A stretch of 64,000 nucleotides of DNA from Desulfovibrio sp. X2. GTDB lineage: Bacteria > Desulfobacterota > Desulfovibrionia > Desulfovibrionales > Desulfovibrionaceae. Positions 53,770-63,926 of the stretch are shown here, piece after piece. Each line of letters starts with the position of its first letter. Positions within the stretch are counted from its first letter, which is position 1. The stretch is from positions 43,411 through 107,410 of the forward strand of contig NZ_ATHV01000006.1 in NCBI RefSeq assembly GCF_000422205.1. Reading direction: 5' to 3'. The notes under the pieces were generated by a model that worked only from the letters and a program-made list of their open reading frames with translations, did not search any database and had not been told where the DNA came from. Both the position numbers and the translations under genes were made by a program.

Positions 53770-54597
53770 CTAGAAAGACAGCTTCTTGCGCGCGCTGCCG
53801 GTGATGATCTCGACCTGCATCAGCTTCCTGCCGTGCACGACCTTGCGCGCAGGTGAGAGCGCCGAGAGGGTCTGGGGCACGTCCGCGCCGCTCGTCAGCA
53901 CCTTGCTATCGTCCAGCGTGCTGCGCAGGGCGAAGTTGAGCATGCCCTTGGAAGCGGCAAGAGCCAGGCGCTCCGACTCCTCGGGAGTGACCTCCAGGGT
54001 GTAGACGTCCACGGGAGCCGCCTTGCCGTCTTCGCCGGCATCGAGCTTCTCGCCCGTGGCCAGCACCAGGATGTTCTCGAGCACGATCTTGCTGAAGGGA
54101 TGGGGATGTTCGGCCCCATGGCCCTTCTTGCCGTCGTTGTCCATGGTCACGAGCACGTCCACGCGGTTGCCGGGACGGACGAAGCCCGCGAGCCCCATGA
54201 CCTTGTTGCCCATCACGGACACGGCGCGGTGGCCGGGATCGATGAGCGCGCTCACGCCGCCCATGGCGATGGCGTTATCGGCCAGCTTGGCGCGGGTCAC
54301 GGGCTCGCCCTGGCTGAGGGGAGCGACCAGGACCCTGCCGTCGAGCTCCTTGAGGTCGGAGAAGGACTGGTCCGGGACGCTCTCCTTCAGATAGGGCACT
54401 GTCTTGAGCATCCCCGGGGCGATCTTGGTGCCCGGGGACAGGATGCGCGACGCCACGACCACAGGCGAGGTCTCGGGGGCCACGGCAGGCTTTTCGGCCG
54501 TCCTCACAGAGGCCATCCAGTACAACGCGATGCCGCCGGCCATGAGGGCCATGAAGGCGGCGACGCCGATCTGCAGAAAAGTCTTCCCCTTGCTCAT
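53770..54597 (-). CDS. cpaB: CpaB/RcpC, Tad pilus assembly protein with SAF domain
   Basis: A 275-residue periplasmic protein anchored by an N-terminal helix (VAAFMALMAGGIALYWMA). The SAF domain begins with VVVASRILSPGTKIAPGML, continues with LVAPLSQGEPVTRAKLAD and AVSVMGNKVMGLAGFVRPGN, and is followed by the RcpC-type region RVDVLVTMDNDG. The C-terminus is basic (VEIITGSARKKLSF). It follows the prepilin peptidase gene by 5 bases. Confidence 0.94.
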   Translation of the reverse strand: MSKGKTFLQIGVAAFMALMAGGIALYWMASVRTAEKPAVAPETSPVVVASRILSPGTKIAPGMLKTVPYLKESVPDQSFSDLKELDGRVLVAPLSQGEPVTRAKLADNAIAMGGVSALIDPGHRAVSVMGNKVMGLAGFVRPGNRVDVLVTMDNDGKKGHGAEHPHPFSKIVLENILVLATGEKLDAGEDGKAAPVDVYTLEVTPEESERLALAASKGMLNFALRSTLDDSKVLTSGADVPQTLSALSPARKVVHGRKLMQVEIITGSARKKLSF

Positions 54598-54602
54598 GAC
54601 GG

Positions 54603-55148
54603 CTATCCCAGGTGCAGCAGGTCAGGGGTCCAGACGGCCATGGCCATGCGGGCCCAGCAGCCGGCGGCGATGGCCAGGCCGTAGCACAGACGGGGCAGGC
54701 GGGTGTCGTCCGTCGGAGCGGTCCAGGTCAGGCTGCCCGTGGCCGCGGTCAGAAGGAGCGAGTCCTTGAGCGCCAGCAGGCGGGCGCGGAACGCGGTGCG
54801 GCGGCAGCAGATCACGGCCAGCGCGTACACGCCGCCGAAGAGGCTCGTCAGGATGAAGGCCTCGACGATCCACCACGTTCCCATGACCGCCCCGGCCGCG
54901 GCGAGGAGTTTCACGTCGCCCGCGCCCATGACGCCCATGAGGAACGGCAGGAGCATGAGGCCGAAGCCCACGCCGAGCCCGGAAAGAGAAAAGAGGAATC
55001 CACCGGAGCCGCCGAGGATGCCGTGCGCCGCAAGGGCGACGACCATGGCGGGATAGGTCAGCCAGTTGGGAATGCGCTGCTCGCGGACGTCCGTGACGCA
55101 GGCGATGGCGAGAACGATCGAAAGAAAACCGTTGAGCGCGATGTCCAT
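54603..55148 (-). CDS. cpaA: CpaA/TadV, A24-type prepilin peptidase
   Basis: A 181-residue inner-membrane aspartic protease that trims Flp and TadE/F prepilins. Two catalytic aspartates are seen: one in AIACVTDVREQRIPNWLTY, the other in GVMGAGDVKLLAAAGAVMG (the GxGD motif). Lacks the N-methylase domain, as usual for Tad peptidases. About four or five hydrophobic segments. Separated from flp by 113 bases that hold a stem-loop. Confidence 0.94.
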   Translation of the reverse strand: MDIALNGFLSIVLAIACVTDVREQRIPNWLTYPAMVVALAAHGILGGSGGFLFSLSGLGVGFGLMLLPFLMGVMGAGDVKLLAAAGAVMGTWWIVEAFILTSLFGGVYALAVICCRRTAFRARLLALKDSLLLTAATGSLTWTAPTDDTRLPRLCYGLAIAAGCWARMAMAVWTPDLLHLG

Positions 55149-55188
55149 GTCTCCCCCTAGGTTCGCGCGTGAGCCTCAGAAGCGATGT

Positions 55189-55235
55189 GAAAGGGGTGGC
55201 ACCTGGCGGTTGATCGCCCGGGCGCCACCCCTTTC
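55189..55235 (-). other. Stem-loop between flp and the remaining tad genes
   Basis: GAAAGGGGTGGC (55189-55200) pairs perfectly with GCCACCCCTTTC (55224-55235), a 12-base stem with a 23-base loop that contains a second GGCG/CGCC pairing. It follows the flp stop (55262) on the minus strand. It lacks a strong U-run, so it is more likely an attenuator or a 3' stabiliser that raises pilin mRNA over the downstream assembly genes than a full terminator. Confidence 0.6.
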
Positions 55236-55261
55236 GCGACGAGGCGAATGTCCTGGCCTGC

Positions 55262-55438
55262 CTAGCTGGCGGGCGTGACGCTCATCTTGCTCGCGATCTG
55301 GTTGAAGGTGTTGGACACGTTGGTGCCCAGGGTGGTGACGGCGGTCACGATGGCGGCGGCGATCAGGGCGGCGATCAGGCCGTACTCAAGAGCGGTGGCG
55401 CCTTCGTCGTTGCGGATCAGCTTCATGATGGTCTTCAT
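55262..55438 (-). CDS. flp: Flp/Fap-type major pilin
   Basis: A 58-residue prepilin and the main subunit of the Tad pilus. After a short leader (MKTIMKLIRNDEG) comes the canonical processing and hydrophobic region GATALEYGLIAALIAAAIVT, with the Glu-Tyr pair of Flp pilins. Cleavage is expected after the Gly preceding ATALEYG. The tail is short and polar (SNTFNQIASKMSVTPAS). An AAGGAG site precedes the ATG, and a consensus sigma-54 promoter lies about 70 bases upstream of it. Confidence 0.95.
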   Translation of the reverse strand: MKTIMKLIRNDEGATALEYGLIAALIAAAIVTAVTTLGTNVSNTFNQIASKMSVTPAS

Positions 55439-55520
55439 TGTGTTCCTCTCCTTGAATGAATGGTGTTCTGAAATTTTCCAGGTGGGGGGGCCATTTCCCC
55501 GTGCCGATGCCCTCTTAAAG

Positions 55521-55535
55521 GCAACCTGCGTGCCA
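55521..55535 (-). promoter_or_regulatory. Sigma-54 (RpoN) promoter for flp and the tad operon
   Basis: Read on the minus strand: TTGGCACGCAGGTTGCC. TGGCACG (-24) and TTGC (-12) match the RpoN consensus, with the essential 10 bases between the GG and GC doublets. Predicted transcription start is near 55509, about 71 bases before the flp ATG. The neighbouring NtrC-family gene encodes a GAFTGA activator. Confidence 0.85.
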
Positions 55536-55813
55536 ACCCCGTCCGAGACGGAAGAAAATCCCGCAGAATATTTAAAAATTGTTTAATTACGGTATGATAT
55601 ATGACTGAGCGCAACGCACAGAAATACGTGCACCCCTCTTCTGGGCGCTACCGATAGCGGAAATCGATCCATTATTCAGGGAGAAGAAAGAAAGGAAAGA
55701 AGCTTTTTAAACGGCTGTTCAGATATATAAGATTTTGAAATTTCAGGATAAATATGGCAGTACAAGAAACAGGGAGTCATCCATTATAAATAGAAAGGCT
55801 GTCGTGAGGCGCA
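55536..55813. other. AT-rich regulatory region between flp and the NtrC-family gene
   Basis: No gene seen. The stretch 55560-55795 is much richer in A+T than the rest of the window, as expected for activator and bending-protein binding sites upstream of the flp sigma-54 promoter. I could not define a convincing enhancer palindrome by eye. The NtrC gene ends at 55814 and no clear terminator follows. Confidence 0.5.
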
Positions 55814-57220
<1,407 letters not shown>

Positions 57221-57415
57221 AGTATATAGACCTCTGGCGTACGGGCTGTGCTGTTCCGGGATGCGGCAGGTATGCCTTCATCCATTTTTCATGGAACGAT
57301 GACCACATATTTTGGTTGAGTCAAGCTTTTTTCCCCAAATGATGGATTAGGCCACTTGCAAAACAAGCCACTGAAATAATAAATAATTTTTGCAAAACGA
57401 AGGCTATGATGAACT

Positions 57416-57431
57416 TGGCATAACCATTGCT
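57416..57431 (+). promoter_or_regulatory. Sigma-54 (RpoN) promoter for the tadE-tadG-tadE operon
   Basis: TTGGCATAACCATTGCTT: TGGCA at -24 and TTGCT at -12, with exactly 10 bases between GG (57417-57418) and GC (57429-57430). Predicted start near 57442, so the in-frame GTG at 57437 cannot be used and translation starts at ATG 57458 behind GGAG (57446-57449). Just upstream lie two TTGCAAAAC copies (57356 and 57390), possible activator sites. Confidence 0.78.
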
Positions 57432-57457
57432 TTAAGGTGTGCAGCGGAGCGTATGCC

Positions 57458-57871
57458 ATGAACTACGAACTCATCAGAAGATTGATCAGGGGCCGGGAAT
57501 CCGAGCGCGGCGTCATGGCCGTGGAATTCGCCCTTGTCCTGCCGATGCTCGTCCTGCTCTTCGGCCTGATGGTCGAGGGAGCCAACGCCGTGCGCGTGTA
57601 CGCCACCCTCGTCGACGCCAGCCGCGAGGCGGCGCGCACCATCCTTCGCGACGGCAACTCCACGGAGGCTCCGGCCGTGGTCAAGGCGCTCACCGCCGAC
57701 CTCAGCGGGAATTCGCCGACAACCTCCGTGACCACCGATTCCGCCACCAATACCGTGACCGTCGAGGTACAGTATGCCTACCAGTCTTTCTACGGAGCCG
57801 ACGGACTGCTCAACTCGCTCATCGCGAGCGCCCCGGTCTTCAAGGCCCGCACTACAATGCCTCTTTCGTAG
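57458..57871 (+). CDS. TadE-like pseudopilin
   Basis: A 137-residue minor pilin. A short basic leader with ERG (RLIRGRESERGVMAVEFALV) precedes the hydrophobic helix VEFALVLPMLVLLFGLMVEG, with the conserved Glu of TadE/TadF pseudopilins. The periplasmic part is small and Thr/Ser-rich (NSPTTSVTTDSATNTVTVEV). Probably processed by the A24 peptidase at 54603. The start is fixed by the sigma-54 promoter and a GGAG site. Its 3' end overlaps the tadG-like gene by 98 bases. Confidence 0.9.
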   Translation: MNYELIRRLIRGRESERGVMAVEFALVLPMLVLLFGLMVEGANAVRVYATLVDASREAARTILRDGNSTEAPAVVKALTADLSGNSPTTSVTTDSATNTVTVEVQYAYQSFYGADGLLNSLIASAPVFKARTTMPLS

Positions 57872-59120
57872 GCTCGCCAGGCTCGCGGGGGATCTGGGCG
57901 CGTCGCCCGTCCTCCTCGCCGTTCTCCTGCCGGTGCTCGTGGGTGCGGTCGGCATGGCCGTGGATCTGGGCAACCTATACCTGGCCCAGACACGCCTGCA
58001 GGCGGCCACGGACGCCGCAGTGCTGGCCGGAAGCCTCAAGCTGCCCGACGATCCGGACCTCAGCAAGGGCAAGGTCTCCCAGGCGGTCAACCAGCTCCTG
58101 ACCACGAACCTGCCCGACGCCGTGGTGGAATCCCTCACCCCCGGCACCATCTACCGCAGCGTCACGGTCACCACCAAGGCCAAGGTGCCCATGCTCCTCA
58201 TGCAGGTCCTGGGCGTCGGCGACAAGTGGGTCACGGCCAGCGCCACGGCAGGCTACAACAATCTCGAGGTGGTCTTCGTGCTCGACAACACGGGCAGCAT
58301 GAGGGGCACGCCGATCACCATGGTCAAGAGCGCCACAGCGAACCTCATCGACCTCATCCTGCCCGCCGGGGGCGCCGCCGACACCAAGATCGGCCTGGTC
58401 GGCTTCCGCGGCAAGGTGCGCGTCGGCTCGAACGTGGACGGTCTGCCCGCCGGTTGCCGCAACGCGGACGGCTCCGTGAACACGGGCATCAACTCCGCCT
58501 TCATGTCCATGTACTGGGCGCTGCCCTCCTACAGGCGCAATTCCATCGACCTGGACACCTGCAGCAACATCCCCGAAATCCTCCCCCTGACCTCGAACCG
58601 CAGCGACATCTTCGCCTCGTTGGCCACGCACACAGCGGACGGCCCGGCCTCGGGCACGGTCATCTCAGAAGGCATCAAGTGGGGCCGCAACGTGCTCACG
58701 CCGACGGCGCCCTACACCCAGGCCAGCTCGGACCCCAAGTACAGGAAGATCATGATCCTGCTCACGGACGGCGACACCGAGGACGGAAAGTGCGGCGGCA
58801 ACTACGCGGCCACCTACGACCCCAACAACTACTGGACCAACGCCTACTACGGCATGGGCGACACCCACAGCCATTGCGAGAACGGCGGCGCGCTGAACCA
58901 GGCCATGCTCGACGAGGCCCAGAAGGCCAAGGACGCGGGCATCGAGATATTCTCCATCCGCTACGGCGACTCGGACTCCACCGACATCACGCTGATGAAG
59001 GCCGTGGCCTCGAGCCGCGCGGGAACGACCGACCACTACTTCAACGCCCCTTCGACCAACGACCTCGACGACATCTTCAAGCAGATCGGCCGCCAGCTCG
59101 GACTGCGGCTCATCAAATAG
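57774..59120 (+). CDS. TadG-like protein with von Willebrand factor A domain
   Basis: A 448-residue pilus-associated protein. An N-terminal tail (about 37 residues) leads into the single helix VLLAVLLPVLVGAVGMAVDL of Tad/TadG proteins, then NLYLAQTRLQAATDAAVLAG. The VWA domain begins VVFVLDNTGSMRGTPITMVK, with MIDAS residues DxTGS, and continues IMILLTDGDTEDG and AGIEIFSIRYGDSD. The only ATG, GTG or TTG that keeps the helix is ATG 57774, behind GAGGT (57764-57768), so it overlaps tadE by 98 bases. Cysteines in the VWA loops suggest disulfides. Confidence 0.88.
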   Translation: MPTSLSTEPTDCSTRSSRAPRSSRPALQCLFRRLARLAGDLGASPVLLAVLLPVLVGAVGMAVDLGNLYLAQTRLQAATDAAVLAGSLKLPDDPDLSKGKVSQAVNQLLTTNLPDAVVESLTPGTIYRSVTVTTKAKVPMLLMQVLGVGDKWVTASATAGYNNLEVVFVLDNTGSMRGTPITMVKSATANLIDLILPAGGAADTKIGLVGFRGKVRVGSNVDGLPAGCRNADGSVNTGINSAFMSMYWALPSYRRNSIDLDTCSNIPEILPLTSNRSDIFASLATHTADGPASGTVISEGIKWGRNVLTPTAPYTQASSDPKYRKIMILLTDGDTEDGKCGGNYAATYDPNNYWTNAYYGMGDTHSHCENGGALNQAMLDEAQKAKDAGIEIFSIRYGDSDSTDITLMKAVASSRAGTTDHYFNAPSTNDLDDIFKQIGRQLGLRLIK

Positions 59121-59129
59121 GAGGCGGTG

Positions 59130-59609
59130 ATGCACGCCATGTTCGGAAGAAGGCGGGACGGGGAACGCGGGTCGAGCGTGGTCGAATTCGCGCTGTTTTT
59201 TCCCGCGATGATCGCGCTCTCCATGCTGCTCATCGAGGGCGGGAACATGTTCCGCGCCTGGCTCACGCTGCACAAGTCCGCCCAGACCGCGGTGCGATTC
59301 GCGACCACGGGCCAGGGGGACGAGGACGGCAGCCGCCTCTCGCAGATCGTGGCCCAGGCCAGGCTCATGCAGGAAGACCTGCCCGGCAATTCGCCGGTCA
59401 TGGACGTGGACGTGTGCAGCCGGACCAAGCCAGACATGAGCCTGCCCTGCACCGGAGCGGACCCGGGCGGCCCCTGCGAGATGGTCCAGGTGGAGGTGCG
59501 CTACAGCTACCAGCCCCTGACCCCGTTCGCGGCCGACCTTCTGCCCAGCGACCTGACCATGGAGGCCACAGAGCGCGGAATCAACGAACCGTGGAAGGTC
59601 TGCCCCTGA
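59130..59609 (+). CDS. TadE/TadF-like pseudopilin
   Basis: A 159-residue minor pilin. Basic leader FGRRRDGERGSSVVEFALFF with the processing-site Gly and conserved Glu, then MIALSMLLIEGGNMFRAWL. The periplasmic part has Cys residues (VCSRTKPDMSLPCTGADPGG) that may form a disulfide. ATG 59130 is chosen since GAGG (59121-59124) is at a better distance than from the GTG at 59127. Third gene of the plus-strand Tad arm. Confidence 0.9.
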   Translation: MHAMFGRRRDGERGSSVVEFALFFPAMIALSMLLIEGGNMFRAWLTLHKSAQTAVRFATTGQGDEDGSRLSQIVAQARLMQEDLPGNSPVMDVDVCSRTKPDMSLPCTGADPGGPCEMVQVEVRYSYQPLTPFAADLLPSDLTMEATERGINEPWKVCP

Positions 59610-59618
59610 CACGGACGG

Positions 59619-59852
59619 CTAGTCGAACTCCTCGCGCAGACGGCGTTCGAGGGATTTCCTGACGGATTCCGCCTCGAGGATGGCGCCGCCGTCCCGATTC
59701 CCGTCCTCGTCGCCACCGCGGCGCACCGGGTAGAGGACAGCACGGTCACCGTCCAGGAAGACCTCGACCTCGTCTCCGGCAGAAAGGCCGAAATGGGCCA
59801 CCACGTCGTTCGGCAGCTGGACAAGCCCTGCTCCGACCACTTTCACCCGCAT
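59619..59852 (-). CDS. AbrB/MazE/SpoVT-fold small protein
   Basis: A 77-residue protein with a swapped-hairpin DNA-binding fold (MRVKVVGAGLVQLPNDVVAH, FGLSAGDEVEVFLDGDRAVL). An AGGAGG ribosome site precedes the ATG at 59852. Such proteins are either antitoxins or transition-state-type regulators. I see no toxin partner within reach: neighbours are a TadE gene (convergent) and a hybrid kinase (divergent). The C-terminal half is charged (RKSLERRLREEFD). Confidence 0.82.
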   Translation of the reverse strand: MRVKVVGAGLVQLPNDVVAHFGLSAGDEVEVFLDGDRAVLYPVRRGGDEDGNRDGGAILEAESVRKSLERRLREEFD

Positions 59853-59980
59853 GGACCTTCCCTCCTGATCCTTTCTACGCCCCCACCGCGGCCAGGGCAA
59901 CGCGTGACGGGAGGCGGGCGCGATTTTACGCTTTATCGCCTGGTTCGCCTCACGTATCGTGCACAGTGAGGAAAAAAGCC

Positions 59981-62020
59981 ATGCGTAAAACGACACGCGG
60001 CAGGCGGGGGAAGCCCCCGCGCAAAAGCAGCCTGGTCCGCCGCCTCATCGAGGAGACGGTCGAGGACGTCATCTGGACCGTGTCTCCCGAACTGTCCCTG
60101 ACCTACGTCTCTCCTTCCATCCAGACACTCAGGGGCATCGGCGTCCGCCAGGCCCTCGACGAGGATCTCGCGGCGACGATGACGCCGCGCTCGTGGGCGA
60201 CGCTGCAACGCGCGAGCAGAAAGCTGTTCGTCGACGTCGGGCGTGGGGAGCACGGGCATGTCAGCCGTTTCGAACTCGAGCTGCTCCATGCCGACGGCTC
60301 CCCGGTGTGGGTGGAAGTCGTCTTCCGCCCCCTGCTCGGCGCGGACGGGGATATCGAGGGATTCCTCGGCGTTTCGCGCGACATCGGGGAGCGCCGCGCT
60401 GCCGAGGCCGCGCTGCGCACGAGCGAGAGGCGCTACCATGCCCTGTTCGAGAACCTGCGCAGCGGCTTCGCCCTGCACGAGATCATCCCTGGGCCGGACG
60501 GCGCAAAGGACGTCCGCTTCATCGAGGTCAATCCGGCCTTCGAGCGGCTGACCGGACTGGCGCGCACCGACATCCTCGGCCGGACGTCCGGCGAGATACT
60601 TCCGGAGGTGGAGCCGGGCTGGATCGAGGACTACAAGCGCATGGCCGATGACCCCGCTCCCTCCACGGCCGAACTCTACAGCCCGCGCCTGGACAGGCAT
60701 TTCGAATTCTCCGCCTACCGCCCCGAGCAGGACAAATTCGCCCTGCTCGTAAGCGACGTCACGGAACGGACCAGGGCCGAGGACGGGCTGCGCAGGGCCA
60801 AGGAGTCCGCCGAGGCCGCGAACAGGGCCAAGTCCGAGTTCCTGGCCAACATGAGCCACGAGATCAGGACCCCCCTGCACGGCGTGCTCGGCATGCTCCA
60901 GCTTCTCTCCTCCACCACGCTCGACGAGGAGCAGACGGGCTACGCCGACATCGCCCGGGAATCCGGCCGCCATCTCCTGGCCGTGCTCAACGACATTCTC
61001 GATCTCACCCGACTGCAGGCGGGCAAGATGTCGCTGCGCTCCGAAGCCTTCTCGCTCAGCGGGCTCATCGGCATGGTGGTCAGCTCGTTCGCGGCCACGG
61101 CCAAGGAGAAAGACATCCGCCTGCAGTGGGACCTCGATCCGCACCTGCCGCCCACCCTCCTCGGAGACGACGCCCGTATCCGTCAGGTCCTGTTCAATCT
61201 CGTGGGCAACGCGCTCAAGTTCACGGAAGAAGGCTTCGTCCGGGTGCGGGTCATGCCCCTGCCCAGCCGATGCGAGGCGCACGTCCGCGTCTATTTCGGC
61301 ATCGAGGATTCCGGGATCGGCATCGCCGCGGACAAGCTGTCCGAGGTCTTCGACTCCTTCACCCAGGTGGACGCCTCCCTTGCCCGGCGCCAGCAGGGTT
61401 CCGGGCTCGGACTGCCCATCGTGCGCCAGATGGTGGAACTCATGGGCGGCGAGGTATGCATGGAGAGCCTGCCGGGCGAAGGCACCACGGTCGCCTTCTC
61501 GCTCCTCCTGCCCGCGGCGGATCCCGAGCAACACCGGGCGGCCCGATCCGACGAAGCGCCCGGCACCCCGCGCGCCGTCCGGCCCTTGCGCCTGCTCGTG
61601 GCCGAGGACGAGCGCATCAATCAGCTCGTCATACGGCGCCAGCTCGAGAAGATGGGACACCACGTGACCTGTGCGGGCAACGGCGCCGAGGTCCTGCCCG
61701 CCCTGGAGCAGGGAACCTTCGACGCCGTGCTCATGGACATCCAGATGCCGGTGGTCAACGGCATCGAGGCCACGCGGCGCATCCGGGCCGCATCCCACCT
61801 CGGCCCCAAGGCGCGTATCCCCATCGTGGCCCTGACCGCGCATGCCCTGCGCGGAGACAGGGAGCGATTCCTGGAGGCGGGCATGGATCTCTATCTCATG
61901 AAACCCTTCCAGACCGAGGACCTCGTGCGCGTCCTGGCCTCCCTCCCCCTCCCGGAGGACGGAGAGGCCGCAAGAAGCCCTGCAGACGAGCCCGCGCCTC
62001 CTCTCTCCAGGCCTTCCTGA
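59981..62020 (+). CDS. Hybrid sensor histidine kinase (PAS-PAS-HisKA-HATPase-REC)
   Basis: A 679-residue soluble kinase. After a basic N-terminus come a first PAS/PAC ([31 protein letters not shown]), a second PAS ([20 protein letters not shown]), HisKA with His293 in [20 protein letters not shown], the ATPase ([34 protein letters not shown]) and a C-terminal receiver with acceptor Asp586 in [10 protein letters not shown]. No membrane segments. ATG 59981 has GAGG about 9 bases upstream, preferred over GTG 59966. No dedicated response regulator follows. Confidence 0.93.
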   Translation: MRKTTRGRRGKPPRKSSLVRRLIEETVEDVIWTVSPELSLTYVSPSIQTLRGIGVRQALDEDLAATMTPRSWATLQRASRKLFVDVGRGEHGHVSRFELELLHADGSPVWVEVVFRPLLGADGDIEGFLGVSRDIGERRAAEAALRTSERRYHALFENLRSGFALHEIIPGPDGAKDVRFIEVNPAFERLTGLARTDILGRTSGEILPEVEPGWIEDYKRMADDPAPSTAELYSPRLDRHFEFSAYRPEQDKFALLVSDVTERTRAEDGLRRAKESAEAANRAKSEFLANMSHEIRTPLHGVLGMLQLLSSTTLDEEQTGYADIARESGRHLLAVLNDILDLTRLQAGKMSLRSEAFSLSGLIGMVVSSFAATAKEKDIRLQWDLDPHLPPTLLGDDARIRQVLFNLVGNALKFTEEGFVRVRVMPLPSRCEAHVRVYFGIEDSGIGIAADKLSEVFDSFTQVDASLARRQQGSGLGLPIVRQMVELMGGEVCMESLPGEGTTVAFSLLLPAADPEQHRAARSDEAPGTPRAVRPLRLLVAEDERINQLVIRRQLEKMGHHVTCAGNGAEVLPALEQGTFDAVLMDIQMPVVNGIEATRRIRAASHLGPKARIPIVALTAHALRGDRERFLEAGMDLYLMKPFQTEDLVRVLASLPLPEDGEAARSPADEPAPPLSRPS

Positions 62021-62335
62021 AGAAGCCCGCTCCCTATGCTCCGGCAGTTCCAGCCGGGAAAAAGGACTTGTGTTACAATTGTATGAAGGATAGCAGCATG
62101 TTTTGGGCGCGCTGGAGGACATATTTGCTTACCTGTACGAGCACTCACCGGGGAGATGAGGTGCACCCGCATGGCTTTGCCCGACGATTCCTCAGCATGA
62201 CGCTTCATCCCCATCCAGGACGACTTCCGGCTGGCTCGCCCTGCCCGTGCCCCGCACGCCGAATCCCGGCCGTGCCCCGCATCAATTCCATCCGAAACGA
62301 AAAGCCTCTGCCAACCTGCAACCAGGAAAGCCGCC
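62021..62335. other. 315-base gap before the MCP gene
   Basis: No gene I can support. TACAAT at about 62075-62080 could be a -10 element, but no matching -35 is clear. A short open frame from ATG 62098 to 62346 overlaps the MCP start, has a Pro/Arg-rich translation and no family resemblance. The rest is GC-rich and featureless. Confidence 0.4.
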
Positions 62336-63883
62336 ATGTCCATTGAATCGTTCCGCGCACTCGCCCTCGTGCTCACCCTGCTGTTCGCCGCCCTGCTCGC
62401 GATCCTGCCGACCCTGACCACGAGCGCCGCCGTGGCCGGCGGTGCCGCCGTCCTTTGCGCCGTGCTGCTCGGGGGGGTGATCCTCGTCTTCAGTTCCCGG
62501 CTCATCGCCACCCTGCGCGCCGATGCCGAGACGGCAAGACGCATCCACGCCGGTGACTACGCGGCGCGGATCGAGCCGTCCGGTTCCGGCGTGCTCGGCG
62601 AGGCCCGCACGGCAAGCGCGACGATGCTCGACGACCTCAAGCAGCGGCTCGGCCTGGCCAAGGGCGTCATGGACTTCATGGTCACGCCGTTCGTGGTCAC
62701 GGATCTCGAGGAAAACTTCATCTTCGGCAACCAGCGGCTGATCGAGATGCTTCAGCACACGGGAAAGCCCGAGGACTACTACGGTCAGAACGTGGCCGTC
62801 TTCTTCTACGGCGAGAAGCGCGACACGGTGCTCGGCGTGGCCATGCGCGAGAAGCGCTCCATCAGCAAGGAAGTGGTCTTCACGGGCCGCAAGGGGCGCA
62901 AGCTCCACATCAACATCGACGCCTCGCCGCTCTACGATCTCGAGGGCAGGATGATCGCGGCCCTGTGCGTGTACACCGACCTCTCCGACGTGCGCATGTC
63001 CGAGGCCAAGCTGACCCGCCAGGGCGAGAAGATCGCCGAGGCGGTGCGCCAGATCGACACGGTCTCGCAGAAGCTCTTCGGCACGGCCTCCGAACTCACC
63101 GCACAGGTGCACGAGGTCAACCAGAACTCCTGTCGCCAGGCGGAACGGGCCATGGAGACGGCGCGCGCCATGGGCGAAATGAACTCCGCCGTGCTCGAGA
63201 TCGCGCGCAGCGCGAGCGACGCCGCGTCCGAGGCCGACATGGCCAAGACCAAGGCCTACGAGGGAGCCGAGGTGGTGGAGAAGGCGGTGCACGCCATCGC
63301 CGAGGTCTCCAGGCTCTCGGCCGAGCTCAAGCAGAACCTGGACGGCCTGGGCAGACGGGCCGAGGCCATCGGCCGGATCATGGACGTCATCTCGGACATC
63401 GCCGACCAGACCAACCTGCTTGCCCTGAACGCCGCCATCGAGGCGGCGCGCGCCGGAGATGCGGGCCGGGGCTTCGCGGTCGTGGCCGACGAGGTCAGGA
63501 AGCTGGCGGAAAAGACCATGAACGCCACCAAGGAAGTGGGCGACTCCATCCTCGCCATCCAGCAGGACACCAGGGCCAACGTGGAGGGCATGGACAAGGC
63601 CGCCCAGGCCGTGGAGCTCTCCTCGCAGCTGGCCGGTGAGTCGGGCTCCGCGCTCAAGGAGATCGTCTCCCTGGTCCTGCAGACCACGGACCGCATCCGC
63701 GCAATCGCCGCGGCCTCGGAGCAGCAGTCCGCCTCGAGCGAGCAGATAAACGTCTCGGTCGAGGCCGTGCGCCGGTCCTGCGACGAGACCTCGCAGGAAA
63801 TGGGCCGCGCCACCACGGCCGTGACCGAGATCAACAGCCTGGCCCAGACCCTGCGCGGCGTGGTGCAGGAGACCCTGTCCTGA
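62336..63883 (+). CDS. Methyl-accepting chemotaxis protein (membrane, PAS-containing)
   Basis: A 515-residue chemoreceptor. Two N-terminal hydrophobic helices ([20 protein letters not shown] and [20 protein letters not shown]) are separated by almost no periplasmic loop, so sensing is cytoplasmic. A HAMP-like linker ([11 protein letters not shown]) and PAS domain ([30 protein letters not shown]) precede the signalling helices. The hairpin tip is canonical: [20 protein letters not shown] with [17 protein letters not shown]. The C-terminus lacks a CheR-tethering pentapeptide. The ATG has AGGAAA upstream. Confidence 0.95.
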   Translation: MSIESFRALALVLTLLFAALLAILPTLTTSAAVAGGAAVLCAVLLGGVILVFSSRLIATLRADAETARRIHAGDYAARIEPSGSGVLGEARTASATMLDDLKQRLGLAKGVMDFMVTPFVVTDLEENFIFGNQRLIEMLQHTGKPEDYYGQNVAVFFYGEKRDTVLGVAMREKRSISKEVVFTGRKGRKLHINIDASPLYDLEGRMIAALCVYTDLSDVRMSEAKLTRQGEKIAEAVRQIDTVSQKLFGTASELTAQVHEVNQNSCRQAERAMETARAMGEMNSAVLEIARSASDAASEADMAKTKAYEGAEVVEKAVHAIAEVSRLSAELKQNLDGLGRRAEAIGRIMDVISDIADQTNLLALNAAIEAARAGDAGRGFAVVADEVRKLAEKTMNATKEVGDSILAIQQDTRANVEGMDKAAQAVELSSQLAGESGSALKEIVSLVLQTTDRIRAIAAASEQQSASSEQINVSVEAVRRSCDETSQEMGRATTAVTEINSLAQTLRGVVQETLS

Positions 63884-63926
63884 TTCGGGCCAAAGCCGCG
63901 CACGGGACATGATACGATCCGAAACA

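Noticed and set aside
57356..57398. TTGCAAAAC repeats as a proven NtrC enhancer
   Set aside because: Two copies exist upstream of tadE but I find none upstream of flp, so a shared activator site is not supported.
57437..57457. GTG start for tadE
   Set aside because: It lies upstream of the transcription start predicted from the sigma-54 promoter.
62098..62346. Possible 82-residue small gene before the MCP
   Set aside because: Overlaps the MCP start, Pro/Arg-rich, and its start has only a weak upstream AAGGA.
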